49,384 bases of DNA from Thiobacillus sp. (GTDB taxonomy: Bacteria; Pseudomonadota; Gammaproteobacteria; Burkholderiales; Thiobacillaceae), in the NCBI GenBank assembly GCA_019459325.1, contig JAIBFA010000033.1:1-49384 (forward strand), in the 5' to 3' direction. Within the stretch, counting starts at the first letter, position 1. Each line of letters begins with the position of its first letter. Shown piece after piece: positions 1-9,570 of this stretch. The notes under the pieces are model-generated. The model was not told the origin of the DNA. It ran no database searches and was given only the letters and a program-made list of their open reading frames with translations. A program made the translations under genes and the position numbers.

Positions 1-1237
1 TGATCGTCATCCCGGCAGGAAATACGTCGAGCGAATAGCTCAGCACGTCGCCGGCGTCGGGGTCGCTCGCATCGACGTCGTAGCTGTAGGGCTGGCCCAC
101 GGTCGCCGTGGTGATTGCAGTCGAGGTGATCGTGGGGGGGGCATTCGTTCCCCCACCCACCACGTCGAGTATGGCCAGCATGCCGCCGTTCTGCGATGCA
201 GCGTTGACCAGGTTCAGCCGGCGGTCATAGAGCGGGTAGGTCCCGGCCGCCGGCGTGATGAGAGCATCGACGGTTTTCGCGGGCGGCAGCAACACCGAAT
301 ACTGCTGGCGCGGATTGCCCGGCCACGGATAGGGGTTGCCGTCCTCGGCGATCATCTGCATGTACACGCCGTTGATCACCGGCACATGGGTCTGCAGGCC
401 GGCGTTTAGAAAACGCAGCAGCGTTCTCTCCCCTGCAGTGAGGGTGGCCAGCGCCGGATCGCCGATCTGGTAAGGCTGGCCGTTGATGAGGAAATACTGG
501 GGCTGGTAGCACAGCGCGCTGGTGAGCTGGCCCGGATTGCCCTGAATATCGGCGGGACATTCGGGCGTGAAGGGCGCCGCCGGCGTGCCATAGGTGCCGT
601 TGGCCACCGCCGTATGCAGGCGCGGATCGATCTCGCTGTACAGCAGCATCAACTCGTTGTCGTAGGCCACGCCGGCATAGGCCACACCGCTCGCTGCGTC
701 CTTGCGGATCCCGCCGTACAGCCCCATCTGCACCTGCACCTGCGGATGGGTCCCGCTGTGATACAGATAGGTTCCGGGTTTCATGCTTGACCAGGTGTAA
801 TCCGCGGTTCCGCCGCCGGCGAGGGTTTCGTGGGTGAACGACCTCACCCGCGCGGTGGCCGACGGCCGAGCTCCGCTCGAGCCGTCGTCCCACACCGGGC
901 TCATGGCGGCGGTCTGGCCGGGAATCACGATCGAGGTGTTGGCCGGCAGATTGTTTGTCAAATGAACGGTCAACACCGTATCGCCGGGCGGCACCGTCAG
1001 CGCCGGCCCGGGCACGGTCGCCTGGCAATTGGTGGCCGGGGGTACCGGTATGCAGGAGATGCCGTCAAGGGCGTAGCCCCACATCGGGATCGGCGTCGCA
1101 CTTCCCGGCATGGGCACATCGAACGCCTCGGCCCGCAGCCAGTATTCCGCAGCGGAGGCTGGCGCCGCGACAGCAACGAGTCCGGCCAGCAGAAGGGCCT
1201 GCGTCAGCTGGCTCATGGGTAGCAATTGGGTTTTCAT
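1..1237 (-). CDS. Secreted multicopper-oxidase-like protein, 3' end outside window
   Basis: An open frame of 412 codons runs from ATG at 1237 to the window edge without a stop. A purine-rich ribosome site (AGGGAGAA) lies just upstream. Residues 1-29 form a signal peptide ending ASA-A. A cupredoxin-type domain follows, with the MCO-like stretch YLYHSGTHPQ around residues 158-166 and VQMG after it. In this stretch the usual HCH is replaced by HSG, so a type 1 copper site is not expected here. A second cupredoxin-like part contains LLRFLNAGLQTH. The last ~45 residues start an Ig-like or cadherin-like putative-binding domain (GQPYSYDVDASDPDAGD), so the full protein is longer than a plain laccase. 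It is third of three MCO-like genes, all on one strand with short gaps. Oxidase activity cannot be claimed from what is visible. Confidence 0.85.
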   Translation of the reverse strand, partial: MKTQLLPMSQLTQALLLAGLVAVAAPASAAEYWLRAEAFDVPMPGSATPIPMWGYALDGISCIPVPPATNCQATVPGPALTVPPGDTVLTVHLTNNLPANTSIVIPGQTAAMSPVWDDGSSGARPSATARVRSFTHETLAGGGTADYTWSSMKPGTYLYHSGTHPQVQVQMGLYGGIRKDAASGVAYAGVAYDNELMLLYSEIDPRLHTAVANGTYGTPAAPFTPECPADIQGNPGQLTSALCYQPQYFLINGQPYQIGDPALATLTAGERTLLRFLNAGLQTHVPVINGVYMQMIAEDGNPYPWPGNPRQQYSVLLPPAKTVDALITPAAGTYPLYDRRLNLVNAASQNGGMLAILDVVGGGTNAPPTITSTAITTATVGQPYSYDVDASDPDAGDVLSYSLDVFPAGMTI

Positions 1238-1255
1238 GATTGCGTTCTCCCTGGA

Positions 1256-2593
1256 TTACGGAATTGCCACGCCGGGCGGTTCGATGATCAGCATGGTCAT
1301 CATGCCGCCGGGGAAGATGTCGTTATTGACGATCTCCCGCTCGTTGTGGGAGTGCCACATGTGGAAGTACCCTGCGTTCTCGTTGAGCAGAGTCGAACCC
1401 GGCGTCAGGTTGCCGAACTGGCCAAGGTAGGGGCTGCCGCTGTAGTGGGGTCCGGTCGTGAGACCCTGGAGGTTGGGCAGCACCACCGGGATCGTCTTGC
1501 CGTGATCGGCGCAGTATTCCTTGGTGATGGGGTCGTAGGTGGGCGCACCAGGGTCCTGCGCCTGGCCTATGGACTTGCCATTGCAGGTATGGGCGAGGTT
1601 CGTCCCGTAAATATCCCAGTCCAGCCCCTTGCCGGTCCACTCGAAGATCGCGTCGTAGGTTTCGCCCGGCACGGTGCGCAGGGTGAAATCAGAGAACGCC
1701 AGGTCGGGCCCGGTGCCCGGCGCGCTTTCCAGCATCCGGCCGTCACGCGCAAGCACCCAGATGTTGTTGCCGTGGGTGTGCAGCGGGTGCAGATCGCGCC
1801 CGGCATTGATGACGCGCATCAGCAGCTTCTCGCCCGGGTGCATGCGCGGCATGCTGTTGTAGGGCTGGGTCGGCAGCCACGGCGTGTCGGGTTCGAGCAT
1901 GGTGTCCGGCGCATTGCGGCCGTTGATGAACCAGTACTCGGGCTTGTAGATACTGGTGTCGACGTTGACCGGTTGTTCATACGCGACCAGCAGCTCGACC
2001 TCGTCGTGGATCCGCTCGTCCATCTCAGTGAGCAGGAACAGATACTCGTGATCGAAGCGGGTGTTGGCGTGCCCGTAGGCCTGGTTGGCGACAGCGGGAC
2101 GCACGATGAGCGCGCCGAGCAGCCCCATCTCCACCTGCAGCGCGGGCTGGGTGCCGCTGTGGTAGAGGTAGGTGCCGGCGTGGGTCGCGGTGAAGGTATA
2201 GCTCACCGTCCCCGGCACGCCGCCGCTCATCGCCGGTGCTTCCTGCTCGATCAGCCCGGTGACTCCACCGCTGCTCACGACCCCCTGCTGGCCGGGAAAG
2301 ACAATGGAAACCGGCACGGGCAGTTCGTTGCTGAGATTGACCGTGACCGTGTCTCCCTGATTGACGATCATCGTCACGCCGGGGTACTGCATCGGTCCAG
2401 CGCCATTGGCATAACCCCAGGCGTAGATATAGTTGCCGTCGGCAGCGCTGATGTAATCCGCCTTGGCCGTCAGGTTGAAAGTGGGTCCGCTCACGCCATC
2501 GATAACGGCCCATGCCGTACCGGCCATGCCACCCAGCAGCAGGGTCGCAGCCATTCCAAGCCAGCGTGGCAGTATGTGAAGTAGTGTGTTCAT
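1256..2593 (-). CDS. Secreted multicopper-oxidase-like protein carrying HxH/HSH copper motifs but no type 1 Cys
   Basis: 445 residues with a signal peptide (about 1-29, cleavage after AWA) and a GAGGAGAGG ribosome site before ATG 2593. The N-terminal cupredoxin domain has the degraded motif YHSGTQPALQVEMG (144-157). The C-terminal domain holds HPLHTHG (H269, H272, H274), the standard MCO domain-3 entry motif, and near the end HMWHSHNER (H411, H414, H416) followed by GGMM (431). In ordinary three-domain oxidases this last position reads HCHxxxH with the type 1 copper cysteine; here the cysteine is serine. The protein therefore retains trinuclear-cluster histidines but lacks the electron-entry copper. 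Its neighbour at 2631-3866 has the complementary set. It is likely periplasmic or extracellular. The substrate is unknown; metal oxidation (Mn, Fe) is a guess from related MCO clusters. Confidence 0.9.
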   Translation of the reverse strand: MNTLLHILPRWLGMAATLLLGGMAGTAWAVIDGVSGPTFNLTAKADYISAADGNYIYAWGYANGAGPMQYPGVTMIVNQGDTVTVNLSNELPVPVSIVFPGQQGVVSSGGVTGLIEQEAPAMSGGVPGTVSYTFTATHAGTYLYHSGTQPALQVEMGLLGALIVRPAVANQAYGHANTRFDHEYLFLLTEMDERIHDEVELLVAYEQPVNVDTSIYKPEYWFINGRNAPDTMLEPDTPWLPTQPYNSMPRMHPGEKLLMRVINAGRDLHPLHTHGNNIWVLARDGRMLESAPGTGPDLAFSDFTLRTVPGETYDAIFEWTGKGLDWDIYGTNLAHTCNGKSIGQAQDPGAPTYDPITKEYCADHGKTIPVVLPNLQGLTTGPHYSGSPYLGQFGNLTPGSTLLNENAGYFHMWHSHNEREIVNNDIFPGGMMTMLIIEPPGVAIP

Positions 2594-2630
2594 CTGACCT
2601 CTCCTCTTACGTGGCGCAGCGGCGACCGGC

Positions 2631-3866
2631 TCAGTTCTGCACGACGATTTCGGTCATCATTCCGCCGAAATCCTCATCGTTGTTGCTCAGATAGTTGAAA
2701 TTGGTGGTGTAGAGAAAATACGTGCCTGCCGGCAAGCCGGCGGTATCGACGATGACATCCACCGCCTCGCCCCCGCCCAGCGTCACCGAACCCGTGTCGT
2801 AGTAAAGATCCTTGCCCTGCAAGGGCCCCGCCCCATCCGGATCGGGCCCGCGCGCGATATGGGCGCCGCCGCCCACCACCCGCATCGGCAGTCCCAGCGC
2901 GGTGACCGTGTAGTAATTGGTCACGTTGAGATTGGAAAACCGCAGCAGCAGCCGGGTCCCTTCCGTCGCGCGGTCCAGGGTGACCAGCGAGCTGACTTTT
3001 TGCGACTGGTTGCCAAAGTTTTTGCTTTCCCCGCTATCCGGATCCAGCGGCGTCGGCAGAGCGCCCGGGTTGACGGTATCGGGATAGCCGCGGCCGTTGA
3101 ACAGCGTGTAGGTATCCCGCATCTCGGCGAAGGGCAGCGGCTGCACCGCCTCGCTGGAATCGTGGAAGTTGTGGTCGAGCGAGCCGAGCTGCAGCGGATA
3201 GGCCTTGTGGTAGCCGGTGGAGCCGTCGCCGTCGTTGTAGGCGAAGCGGGTGTAGCCCGCGATCGGCGTGCCGTCCTGCGCCGGGCGCACGAACAGATTG
3301 CCGAGCATGCCCATCTGCATGTGCTCGGTGGCTTCCATGTGGCAGTGGTAAATGAAGGTGCCCGGCTCTAGGACGTTGTAGAAATAGGTCACGCTCGAGC
3401 CCATGTTGACGCCGAACGAGCCTTCCGGCATGCCGTCGAACACCGGTGCCTGCTGGGGGAATCCGTGAAAGTGCACCGTGTGCGGATCGAACAGATCGGG
3501 CCGGATCACCATGCCGACGTTGGTCAGCGTCAGGTAGAACTTGTCGCCTTCCTTGAGTTCGATAGTCGGCGCCGAGAAATTGGCGGCCAGCAGCCCCGTG
3601 TTGATCGCATCCGCCGGCGCCACGCCGGTGATGTCGGCGAAGCCGAAGCCGTACACCACCTTGCCGTCCGCCATGGTGGAAAAACCGTCGCCGGCTGCCA
3701 GGTGCACGCACTTGACGCTGGGGTCGACCGCGGTATCGGGGATGGCGTCACCGTTGGTGTCGCCCGGGCACTGCACGAATACCGCGGCGCCTGCCTGGCT
3801 GGCTGACAGGCCGCAGGCGGCCAGCGCGAGCGGCAGGACCAGTTTCCGAAGCTTGACTGAATTCAT
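2631..3866 (-). CDS. Secreted multicopper oxidase with type 1 copper site in its N-terminal half
   Basis: 411 residues, with a strong ribosome site (GGAAGGAGAACC) before ATG 3866. Residues 1-28 form a signal peptide ending AGA-A. The first cupredoxin domain carries HTVHFHG (H129, H132, H134) and YHCHMEATEHMQMGM (H174, C175, H176, H182, M187), giving two HxH pairs plus the Cys-His-Met ligands of a type 1 blue copper. The second domain (about 215-411) is cupredoxin-like but has no HxH motif, and the protein ends FGGMMTEIVVQN without copper ligands. On its own it can supply only half of a trinuclear cluster, as in two-domain MCOs that work as oligomers. It is separated by 37 bp from the next MCO gene and 61 bp from the giant upstream gene, so one transcript is likely. 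Secreted copper oxidase is firm; substrate unknown. Confidence 0.92.
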   Translation of the reverse strand: MNSVKLRKLVLPLALAACGLSASQAGAAVFVQCPGDTNGDAIPDTAVDPSVKCVHLAAGDGFSTMADGKVVYGFGFADITGVAPADAINTGLLAANFSAPTIELKEGDKFYLTLTNVGMVIRPDLFDPHTVHFHGFPQQAPVFDGMPEGSFGVNMGSSVTYFYNVLEPGTFIYHCHMEATEHMQMGMLGNLFVRPAQDGTPIAGYTRFAYNDGDGSTGYHKAYPLQLGSLDHNFHDSSEAVQPLPFAEMRDTYTLFNGRGYPDTVNPGALPTPLDPDSGESKNFGNQSQKVSSLVTLDRATEGTRLLLRFSNLNVTNYYTVTALGLPMRVVGGGAHIARGPDPDGAGPLQGKDLYYDTGSVTLGGGEAVDVIVDTAGLPAGTYFLYTTNFNYLSNNDEDFGGMMTEIVVQN

Positions 3867-3927
3867 GATGGTTCTCCTTCCGGTTTCCGTATCCGCCGGG
3901 GTCGCCCCGGCGGATCATGCCCGCGCT

Positions 3928-6900
3928 CTAGTTGCGCTCGTCAGCACCGATGTCGGGCCGCAGCGGGAACATCGGGATGGGCCGCGACTGCCCGTCGAAA
4001 TCGACCAGCGGCACCCCGGTCGCCAGCGTCCCTGCGGCCTCTGCCGGCGACCCGTTGAGCAGGTGGTAGCCTTGGTTAGCCGGACAGGTGGCCCGCGCGG
4101 TACATTCATTCGGGTTCAGAGTCAGCGGGCCATAACGCACCGAGATGAAGTTGCCGCCCTCATCGAAGGCCGCCGCCGTGCTGATCCGCCCGGCTATCCC
4201 AACCCTCGGATCGCCATTCACGTATCCGAAGTCGAAAAGCGGATCCGCTGAGAAGCTGCTGTAGCTGGCTGTGTAACCTGTCGCATCGGTGAGGATGCTG
4301 TACAAGGGGATGATCCGGTGGGCGTTGCCGTCCGTGTAGAGCGGCCAGGTTCCCTGCTGCGAGGTCCCGAGCACGCCAACGTCCGAGTAGACCGGTAGCT
4401 GACCCGCTGCCACGTTGGGGACCAGTCCGAAGGTGGGCGGGTTCGCGCTCTGATCGATCTGCCAGTAGAACGACCGGTTGTGCCAGAGGATGTTATTTAC
4501 GAACTGGCTCTGGGTGAATTCCTGCTTATACCCGGAGCCCGTACCGATCGTGTTGAACAGCAGCTGGCTGTGCGCCCGGGACACGAGCCCGGCCGGTTGC
4601 GGACTGGACTGGTTCGGGTTGCCCGCCGTGAAGGCCGCGCCCGTGGTCGCCGTGCTGTCATTGTTGGCGATGGTATTGTTGGCGATGGCCACCAGCACGC
4701 TGTCCTGCAGCGACACGCCGCCGCCGGCCAGACCTGCCACGTTATTTGTCAACATGTTGTTGGTCACCGTCAGCTTGTACCACGGGCTTGAATTGCCGGG
4801 AGACCGCCACACGTCCATGCCGTTGACGGACTGGGCGCGGATGCCGCCGCCGTCCCCCACGCCAGCCAGATTTCCCTGAACCAGGTTGGCGTTCACCGCG
4901 ACTGATCCGGCGCCGGGCGAGAGACGATCGACGCGCAGCGGCGCCTGCCCGCCGACGGAGATGCCGCCGCCGTGCCGGTCCGTCCCCTGGTTGAAGGTCT
5001 CATTGAACACCACGGTATTGAACGAGATTGTCCCGTTGTTGCTCAGTCCCAGGTGGCCAATGCCGCCGCCGTTGCCCAGCGAGAAGTTGCCGCAGATGAA
5101 GTTATCCGACACCCGGTAGTTGTCGCTTCCGGCATAGAGGGAGACGCCGGCACCCGCACCGCCGAAGCCACCATTTTGTGCGACGTGGTTGTTGAGGATC
5201 AGAACATTGTCGTTGTCGCTGTCCGTATAGCCGCCCCTCACCAGGTCGGTTGCAGGGTCCTGGCCGGATTGCAGCGAGGGATGACCGACGCGGATGCCCC
5301 CGCCGAAGCTGCCCTGGTTGGTGACCAGCTTGTTGTTGCTGATCTGCAGGTACTTCGCATAGCCGCTTGCGAAGATGCCCCCGCCCAGGTCGGCACCGGT
5401 GATCATGAAGCCATCGATGCGTGCACGTGGAGTGTTGTTGAATGCATTTGCACCGGCAGCCTTCGCCACCACGAGGATGCCCGAGCCGGCCTCGGCCCCG
5501 AAGAGGCCGAAGTCGGGGTTGCCCGGCGTAGACGTTGCGGTTTGCCCGGGCACCAAGTCGAAGGCGCCGGCCGCATAAAGCGACGCGATCTTGGCGCGCC
5601 ACACCTCCAGCTTGTCGGCGGGCGTCTTGGTCCCGTTGATGATGGTGGAGCCTGCGCCCCAGCCCTGCAGGCGCACCTTCTTGTACATGATCACCAGTTC
5701 GTCGTATGTGCCCGGCGCAACCAGGATAAGGTCGCCCGGAACTGCCGCATCGATGGCGGCCTGGATGGTCGGGTACTGGGCCGGCACCAACTTCGGCGTG
5801 ATGGAGTCGACCGTCACCGTAAGGGCGGCGACTGTGGTCTTGCCATTTGTGCGGCGGACTTCCAGCTGCCCGGTCCGGACATTCGACGCGACATTGACGA
5901 CGATCTGGGTATTGTTCCAGGAGACGATGTTGCTGCCGCTCACTGTCTGGCCATTGATGACGACCTGGCCCTGGGCGGCGCCAAAGCCCAAGTCCCGGGT
6001 GGTCGTTCTGGACGAACCGGGCGTATTGTCGAAGTCCGGATTCACCACGGTGACCGTGCCCAGCGACTTGATGACCAGGGTCTGCCCAGCTATTGGGGCC
6101 TGGCTGTTGGCCGCTGTTCTGATGAACGGTCCGCCGTTGCTGGTTGCCCCGCTGAAACCTTCCACGCTGTGGATCGTCGGCGTGCCCACCGTCAGCTCAC
6201 AGTCGAGCGGGTAATCGTAGTTGTCCGCGAAGGCCGATACCGACACCACGGGCGTATCCAGGTAAGTGGTCTTGCCCGGCAGGAACTGGAACGGGTAGCA
6301 CATCTGGCTGTGGTTCCGGCTGAAGTACGGGTCGACCATCATGGCGCCGGGATTGGCCGGATCGGGGATCGGTCCGGGAGAGTTCATGCAGGCGGTCAGC
6401 ATGTTCGGCGACACGCCGGAGGGCATTGGGATGTTGTATGAGTAGGTGGAGGGCACCAGTGCGTTGAACGCCCCGAACTGGCCCGTATAGAAGCGGTTGA
6501 TCTCGTGTCCGCTCCAGTCGCGGATCGAAATCGGCATGTGGGGCGGTGCATATTTCTCGCCGAACAGGGGCGAGTTGGGGTTGAACTCGTTGCCCACGTC
6601 GTTGGCGGTGAAGCCTACGATATGGCCGGCGATGGGAACCTCGGTGAGAACCCAGAAGTTCACCCCTGCGTTCTGCCCCTGCAATACGTCGATCGACTTG
6701 CGGTCGCACAGGGGCCGGGTCTCGCCTGCATAGGCCGATGGCACGCCGGGCATCAAGGAAAGCTCGTCCGGCACCAGGTGCGGATCGCCGACGCAGACCG
6801 GCGGCAGCGCTAGCGGGCTCGGCGTGTAGGTGTCGCCGAAATCCACGTTCTTGTGCTCTTCCCGCAGGGTCTCGTAGCCGTGAGGCGGCACCGCTTCCAC

Positions 6901-9207
6901 GATGTAGGTGCCGACCGGGAGTTGATCCGCTGGATCGCTCGATGCGCCCCCCCCGAAGGCGTAGCCGCCGTCAAAGACGGCAGGACGCACCTGGTTCCAA
7001 CTGCGCAGTCCGTCGACACAGTCGAGCGCCACGCCATTGACAGAGTACTCCGGACCGGGGCAATCGGAAGGCAGGCTGTCGTCCCAACTGTCGGTGTGGG
7101 CCGTCTGGATCGCATCACCCAGACTAAACCCCGCAACGCCATTGCGCTCGTCGTCCTCGTCGCCTTTGACCGCGCCGGAGCACAGGGTCGGATTCGCGTC
7201 GATAAACTCCTGATCGCTCCAGCAGAAGGGGTAGTTGTCCACATCGGCGAACGCGACGTTCGCCAACGTAGAATTCAGGCCGGTCGCCGGCAGCGTACCA
7301 ATTGCCCGCGTGCAGTTGGGCTGGTCCGGAATGCCGTCGCTGTTGCAGTCCTTGTACAGGTTCACCTGGACCCGTGGCACACCCGGCTCGTTGTTCTCCG
7401 CAGCGGCGTAGCGCGGGTCGTTCTCGGCGCGCGTGGAAGCGTAATAGACGATCCCGCTGATGCCGCCGTTGTGGCCCGGCTCATAGATGTGCTTGCCCCA
7501 CTGGATCACGTTGGTCTGGCCCAGGAAGCCCTGGTAACCCTGCAGCAGCACCGGTCCTCCAGTTTCCGTACGGGACAGGTTGTTGCCCGTGTTGGGGTTC
7601 ACCTCCGCCTGTTCCTGGGGATTCAGCACGTTGAAGGACGGCATGGCCCAGCCGTTGTGTTGCGGCACCGGCCCGCCCTGGTCGACCACCACCGTCGCAC
7701 CGGTGGCCTTGAAGCGTGCGAAATCCACCTCGGCGACGAGCCAGTAGAAGAACGGGAAGACCTCTTCGAACTTCACTTCGCCGGCGTTGTTGGTGGTAAA
7801 GGACTGGTAGATGCTGCCGTCACGGAAGCGCAGGTTGATAGCCTGTCCCGAGATGCCTATTTCATTTGGATCGGCAAATCCGTCCTGGTCGCTGTCGTAG
7901 AACACTTTGCTTTCGAAGCGGTTGAACCAATTGAACACAGGAATATCCTGCAGGGCGACCACGCTGCCGCCGCCAGACACGGTAACTGTTGAGAAGTTGA
8001 TAATTCGGTCGAGGAACTCGTCCCAGATGACCAGCTGATAGGTTCCGGCCGGCACGTTGGGAATCGAGAAGCTTCCGTCCGGATTGCAGGGCTGCGTATA
8101 GACGCCCTTTCCGCCGCCGGCAGCCAGTTCGTTCAGGCCGATGATGCACTTCACCACCGCCGGACCGCCGTTGTGGAAGGTGAAATCCTGGAATGGCATG
8201 GCCATGTGCTGGTTGACGACCGTCCCGGTGATGGTGTTGGTGCCGTTGAGCACGGTGGCATCGGTGAAGGGTTTGACGAAGCCCATGAACACATGGGGCA
8301 GCGGCTGGCCCGGTTCGACGAGGAAGCTGTAGGACGGCTCTCTTGCCACGACCCATGCATCGATGCCTTTGGTGCCTTCGATCGTTGTGGTCTGGCGGTA
8401 GCCGGAACCGGCAGGCGGCTCGATCTGGATGGTGTATTTGGCGGGTACCAGATTCCTGATGCGAACCGTACCGTCCGCCCCCGTATAGACGAAACCGCTG
8501 CCCAGCGTCTCCACCTCGGGCTGGCCGTTGGCATCCACGCAGTAGCCGCTTACCGGGGATACGGTGCCCGCGCAACCCGTCTTCTTGTAGCTCGTCCCGA
8601 TGGGGTTGCCGTAAGCGTCCTGGGTCACCTGGCCGCCCGATTGGCCGTAAGTACCGCCGGCCTCGCTGAGGATGACCGTAAACCCAGCCAGGCCCTTCTC
8701 CTGCGGCAGATCCGGCGAGTTGTTGATGGGCTGGGTATCCTCGAAGGCGAAAACCGCGATTTGCGCGGTGGGGATGGGCGTCTTGTTGACCACGATGGTC
8801 GCCGCGTCCTGTCCCACTTCCAGCGGCGCGCCGCCCATCTGATAGCCGCCGCCATCCGGCAGCACCGAGATGAAATAGCGCTTCGCGGCATCAAGCGGCA
8901 GGCTAGCTAGCGCCGGGCCATTCGGCGTCGCACCCACCCTGCCGGACGCCACCACCGGCATGTAGCTGGTATGGAAGCCGAATGACAGGCTATTTTCATC
9001 ATCCGGCTGACCCGCTATGGAAGGCTTCATGGCATTCTCTTCCACCAACCATCGGTAGTCGCTCACCGGCACGCCGTCCTGGTCGATCACCGTGATCGTC
9101 AGCGCCTGGGCGGTCAGTGCGTGGAATACGCCACACAGCAGCACCATCAGAAGCACATGCCACAATCCGTATGCGCCGCTGGATTTTCTCAAGGCATCGG
9201 TTCTCAT
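3928..9207 (-). CDS. Giant secreted beta-helix/IPT/SdrD-like protein, first gene of the multicopper operon
   Basis: About 1759 residues. Tandem ATG codons sit at 9210 and 9207 behind GGGGAGG; the second has the better spacing (5 nt) and is used here. A hydrophobic signal sequence (LLMVLLCGVFHALTAQA) is followed by several beta-sandwich modules of carboxypeptidase-regulatory/SdrD-B type (for example VFYDSDQDGFADPNEIG near 435 and KDCNSDGIPDQPNC further on, both calcium-loop-like). An IPT/TIG-like segment lies near 1010-1130. A right-handed parallel beta-helix starts at YPTIQAAIDAAVPGD (~1140) and runs to ~1600, with repeated short Asn/Gly-rich rungs. The end, PDIGADERN, is the closing motif seen in choice-of-anchor-Q beta-helix proteins. 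No membrane anchor or PEP-CTERM tail is seen. As leader of the MCO operon it may be an extracellular scaffold for the oxidases; this is inference. Confidence 0.88.
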   Translation of the reverse strand: MRTDALRKSSGAYGLWHVLLMVLLCGVFHALTAQALTITVIDQDGVPVSDYRWLVEENAMKPSIAGQPDDENSLSFGFHTSYMPVVASGRVGATPNGPALASLPLDAAKRYFISVLPDGGGYQMGGAPLEVGQDAATIVVNKTPIPTAQIAVFAFEDTQPINNSPDLPQEKGLAGFTVILSEAGGTYGQSGGQVTQDAYGNPIGTSYKKTGCAGTVSPVSGYCVDANGQPEVETLGSGFVYTGADGTVRIRNLVPAKYTIQIEPPAGSGYRQTTTIEGTKGIDAWVVAREPSYSFLVEPGQPLPHVFMGFVKPFTDATVLNGTNTITGTVVNQHMAMPFQDFTFHNGGPAVVKCIIGLNELAAGGGKGVYTQPCNPDGSFSIPNVPAGTYQLVIWDEFLDRIINFSTVTVSGGGSVVALQDIPVFNWFNRFESKVFYDSDQDGFADPNEIGISGQAINLRFRDGSIYQSFTTNNAGEVKFEEVFPFFYWLVAEVDFARFKATGATVVVDQGGPVPQHNGWAMPSFNVLNPQEQAEVNPNTGNNLSRTETGGPVLLQGYQGFLGQTNVIQWGKHIYEPGHNGGISGIVYYASTRAENDPRYAAAENNEPGVPRVQVNLYKDCNSDGIPDQPNCTRAIGTLPATGLNSTLANVAFADVDNYPFCWSDQEFIDANPTLCSGAVKGDEDDERNGVAGFSLGDAIQTAHTDSWDDSLPSDCPGPEYSVNGVALDCVDGLRSWNQVRPAVFDGGYAFGGGASSDPADQLPVGTYIVEAVPPHGYETLREEHKNVDFGDTYTPSPLALPPVCVGDPHLVPDELSLMPGVPSAYAGETRPLCDRKSIDVLQGQNAGVNFWVLTEVPIAGHIVGFTANDVGNEFNPNSPLFGEKYAPPHMPISIRDWSGHEINRFYTGQFGAFNALVPSTYSYNIPMPSGVSPNMLTACMNSPGPIPDPANPGAMMVDPYFSRNHSQMCYPFQFLPGKTTYLDTPVVSVSAFADNYDYPLDCELTVGTPTIHSVEGFSGATSNGGPFIRTAANSQAPIAGQTLVIKSLGTVTVVNPDFDNTPGSSRTTTRDLGFGAAQGQVVINGQTVSGSNIVSWNNTQIVVNVASNVRTGQLEVRRTNGKTTVAALTVTVDSITPKLVPAQYPTIQAAIDAAVPGDLILVAPGTYDELVIMYKKVRLQGWGAGSTIINGTKTPADKLEVWRAKIASLYAAGAFDLVPGQTATSTPGNPDFGLFGAEAGSGILVVAKAAGANAFNNTPRARIDGFMITGADLGGGIFASGYAKYLQISNNKLVTNQGSFGGGIRVGHPSLQSGQDPATDLVRGGYTDSDNDNVLILNNHVAQNGGFGGAGAGVSLYAGSDNYRVSDNFICGNFSLGNGGGIGHLGLSNNGTISFNTVVFNETFNQGTDRHGGGISVGGQAPLRVDRLSPGAGSVAVNANLVQGNLAGVGDGGGIRAQSVNGMDVWRSPGNSSPWYKLTVTNNMLTNNVAGLAGGGVSLQDSVLVAIANNTIANNDSTATTGAAFTAGNPNQSSPQPAGLVSRAHSQLLFNTIGTGSGYKQEFTQSQFVNNILWHNRSFYWQIDQSANPPTFGLVPNVAAGQLPVYSDVGVLGTSQQGTWPLYTDGNAHRIIPLYSILTDATGYTASYSSFSADPLFDFGYVNGDPRVGIAGRISTAAAFDEGGNFISVRYGPLTLNPNECTARATCPANQGYHLLNGSPAEAAGTLATGVPLVDFDGQSRPIPMFPLRPDIGADERN

Positions 9208-9302
9208 CATGACCTCCCCGCACTGGAATCAACACATTCACGCTGGATCCGGTCTGGCCTGGCCGTCCGGACGCGTCCTAAATGCGAGATTAGTTTGGGT
9301 GC

Positions 9303-9380
9303 GGCAGAATGACACCGGGGCGAAACCCGCACTCCGTTACGGCCAGGCCTGCATTTCCAGGGGGCGTTTTACTGTAGAAA
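9303..9380 (-). promoter_or_regulatory. Conserved upstream block, copy A (before the giant gene)
   Basis: This block aligns with 10481-10557 over 78 columns with about 56 identities counted by hand and a single 1-nt gap. The invariant core on the plus strand is TTTACTGTAGAAA, with GCCTGyATTT nearby. In the direction of transcription (minus) the block ends with a weak -10-like TGTCAT. Its near edge is 96 bp from the ATG at 9207. The rest of the 400-bp gap (9211-9611) holds only the PEP-CTERM gene terminator. I do not recognise the binding protein. Confidence 0.65.
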
Positions 9381-9570
9381 ACTCGGGGCTGTAGAGTGTT
9401 GCTGCGGGTTACCGGATACCGATTTGATCGGCGAAGGACGCGTGCGTCGTCGATCCTGTCAGTGACCGTTGCAGGACTCAGGACCCGGCGAGCCTAGGGT
9501 ATCCACGACAGGGGTTGAGACGTCGAGTCGAACCGGAGCCTCAGACAGGCGCTTCGGCGACCTGGGGAAA

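Noticed and set aside
1226..2584. 452-codon open frame antisense to the multicopper gene
   Set aside because: High-GC shadow of the real gene on the minus strand; no ribosome site and no recognisable protein features.
4972..6441. 489-codon plus-strand frame inside the giant gene
   Set aside because: Antisense frame made by the codon bias of the real gene; the minus-strand product has a signal peptide and known modules.
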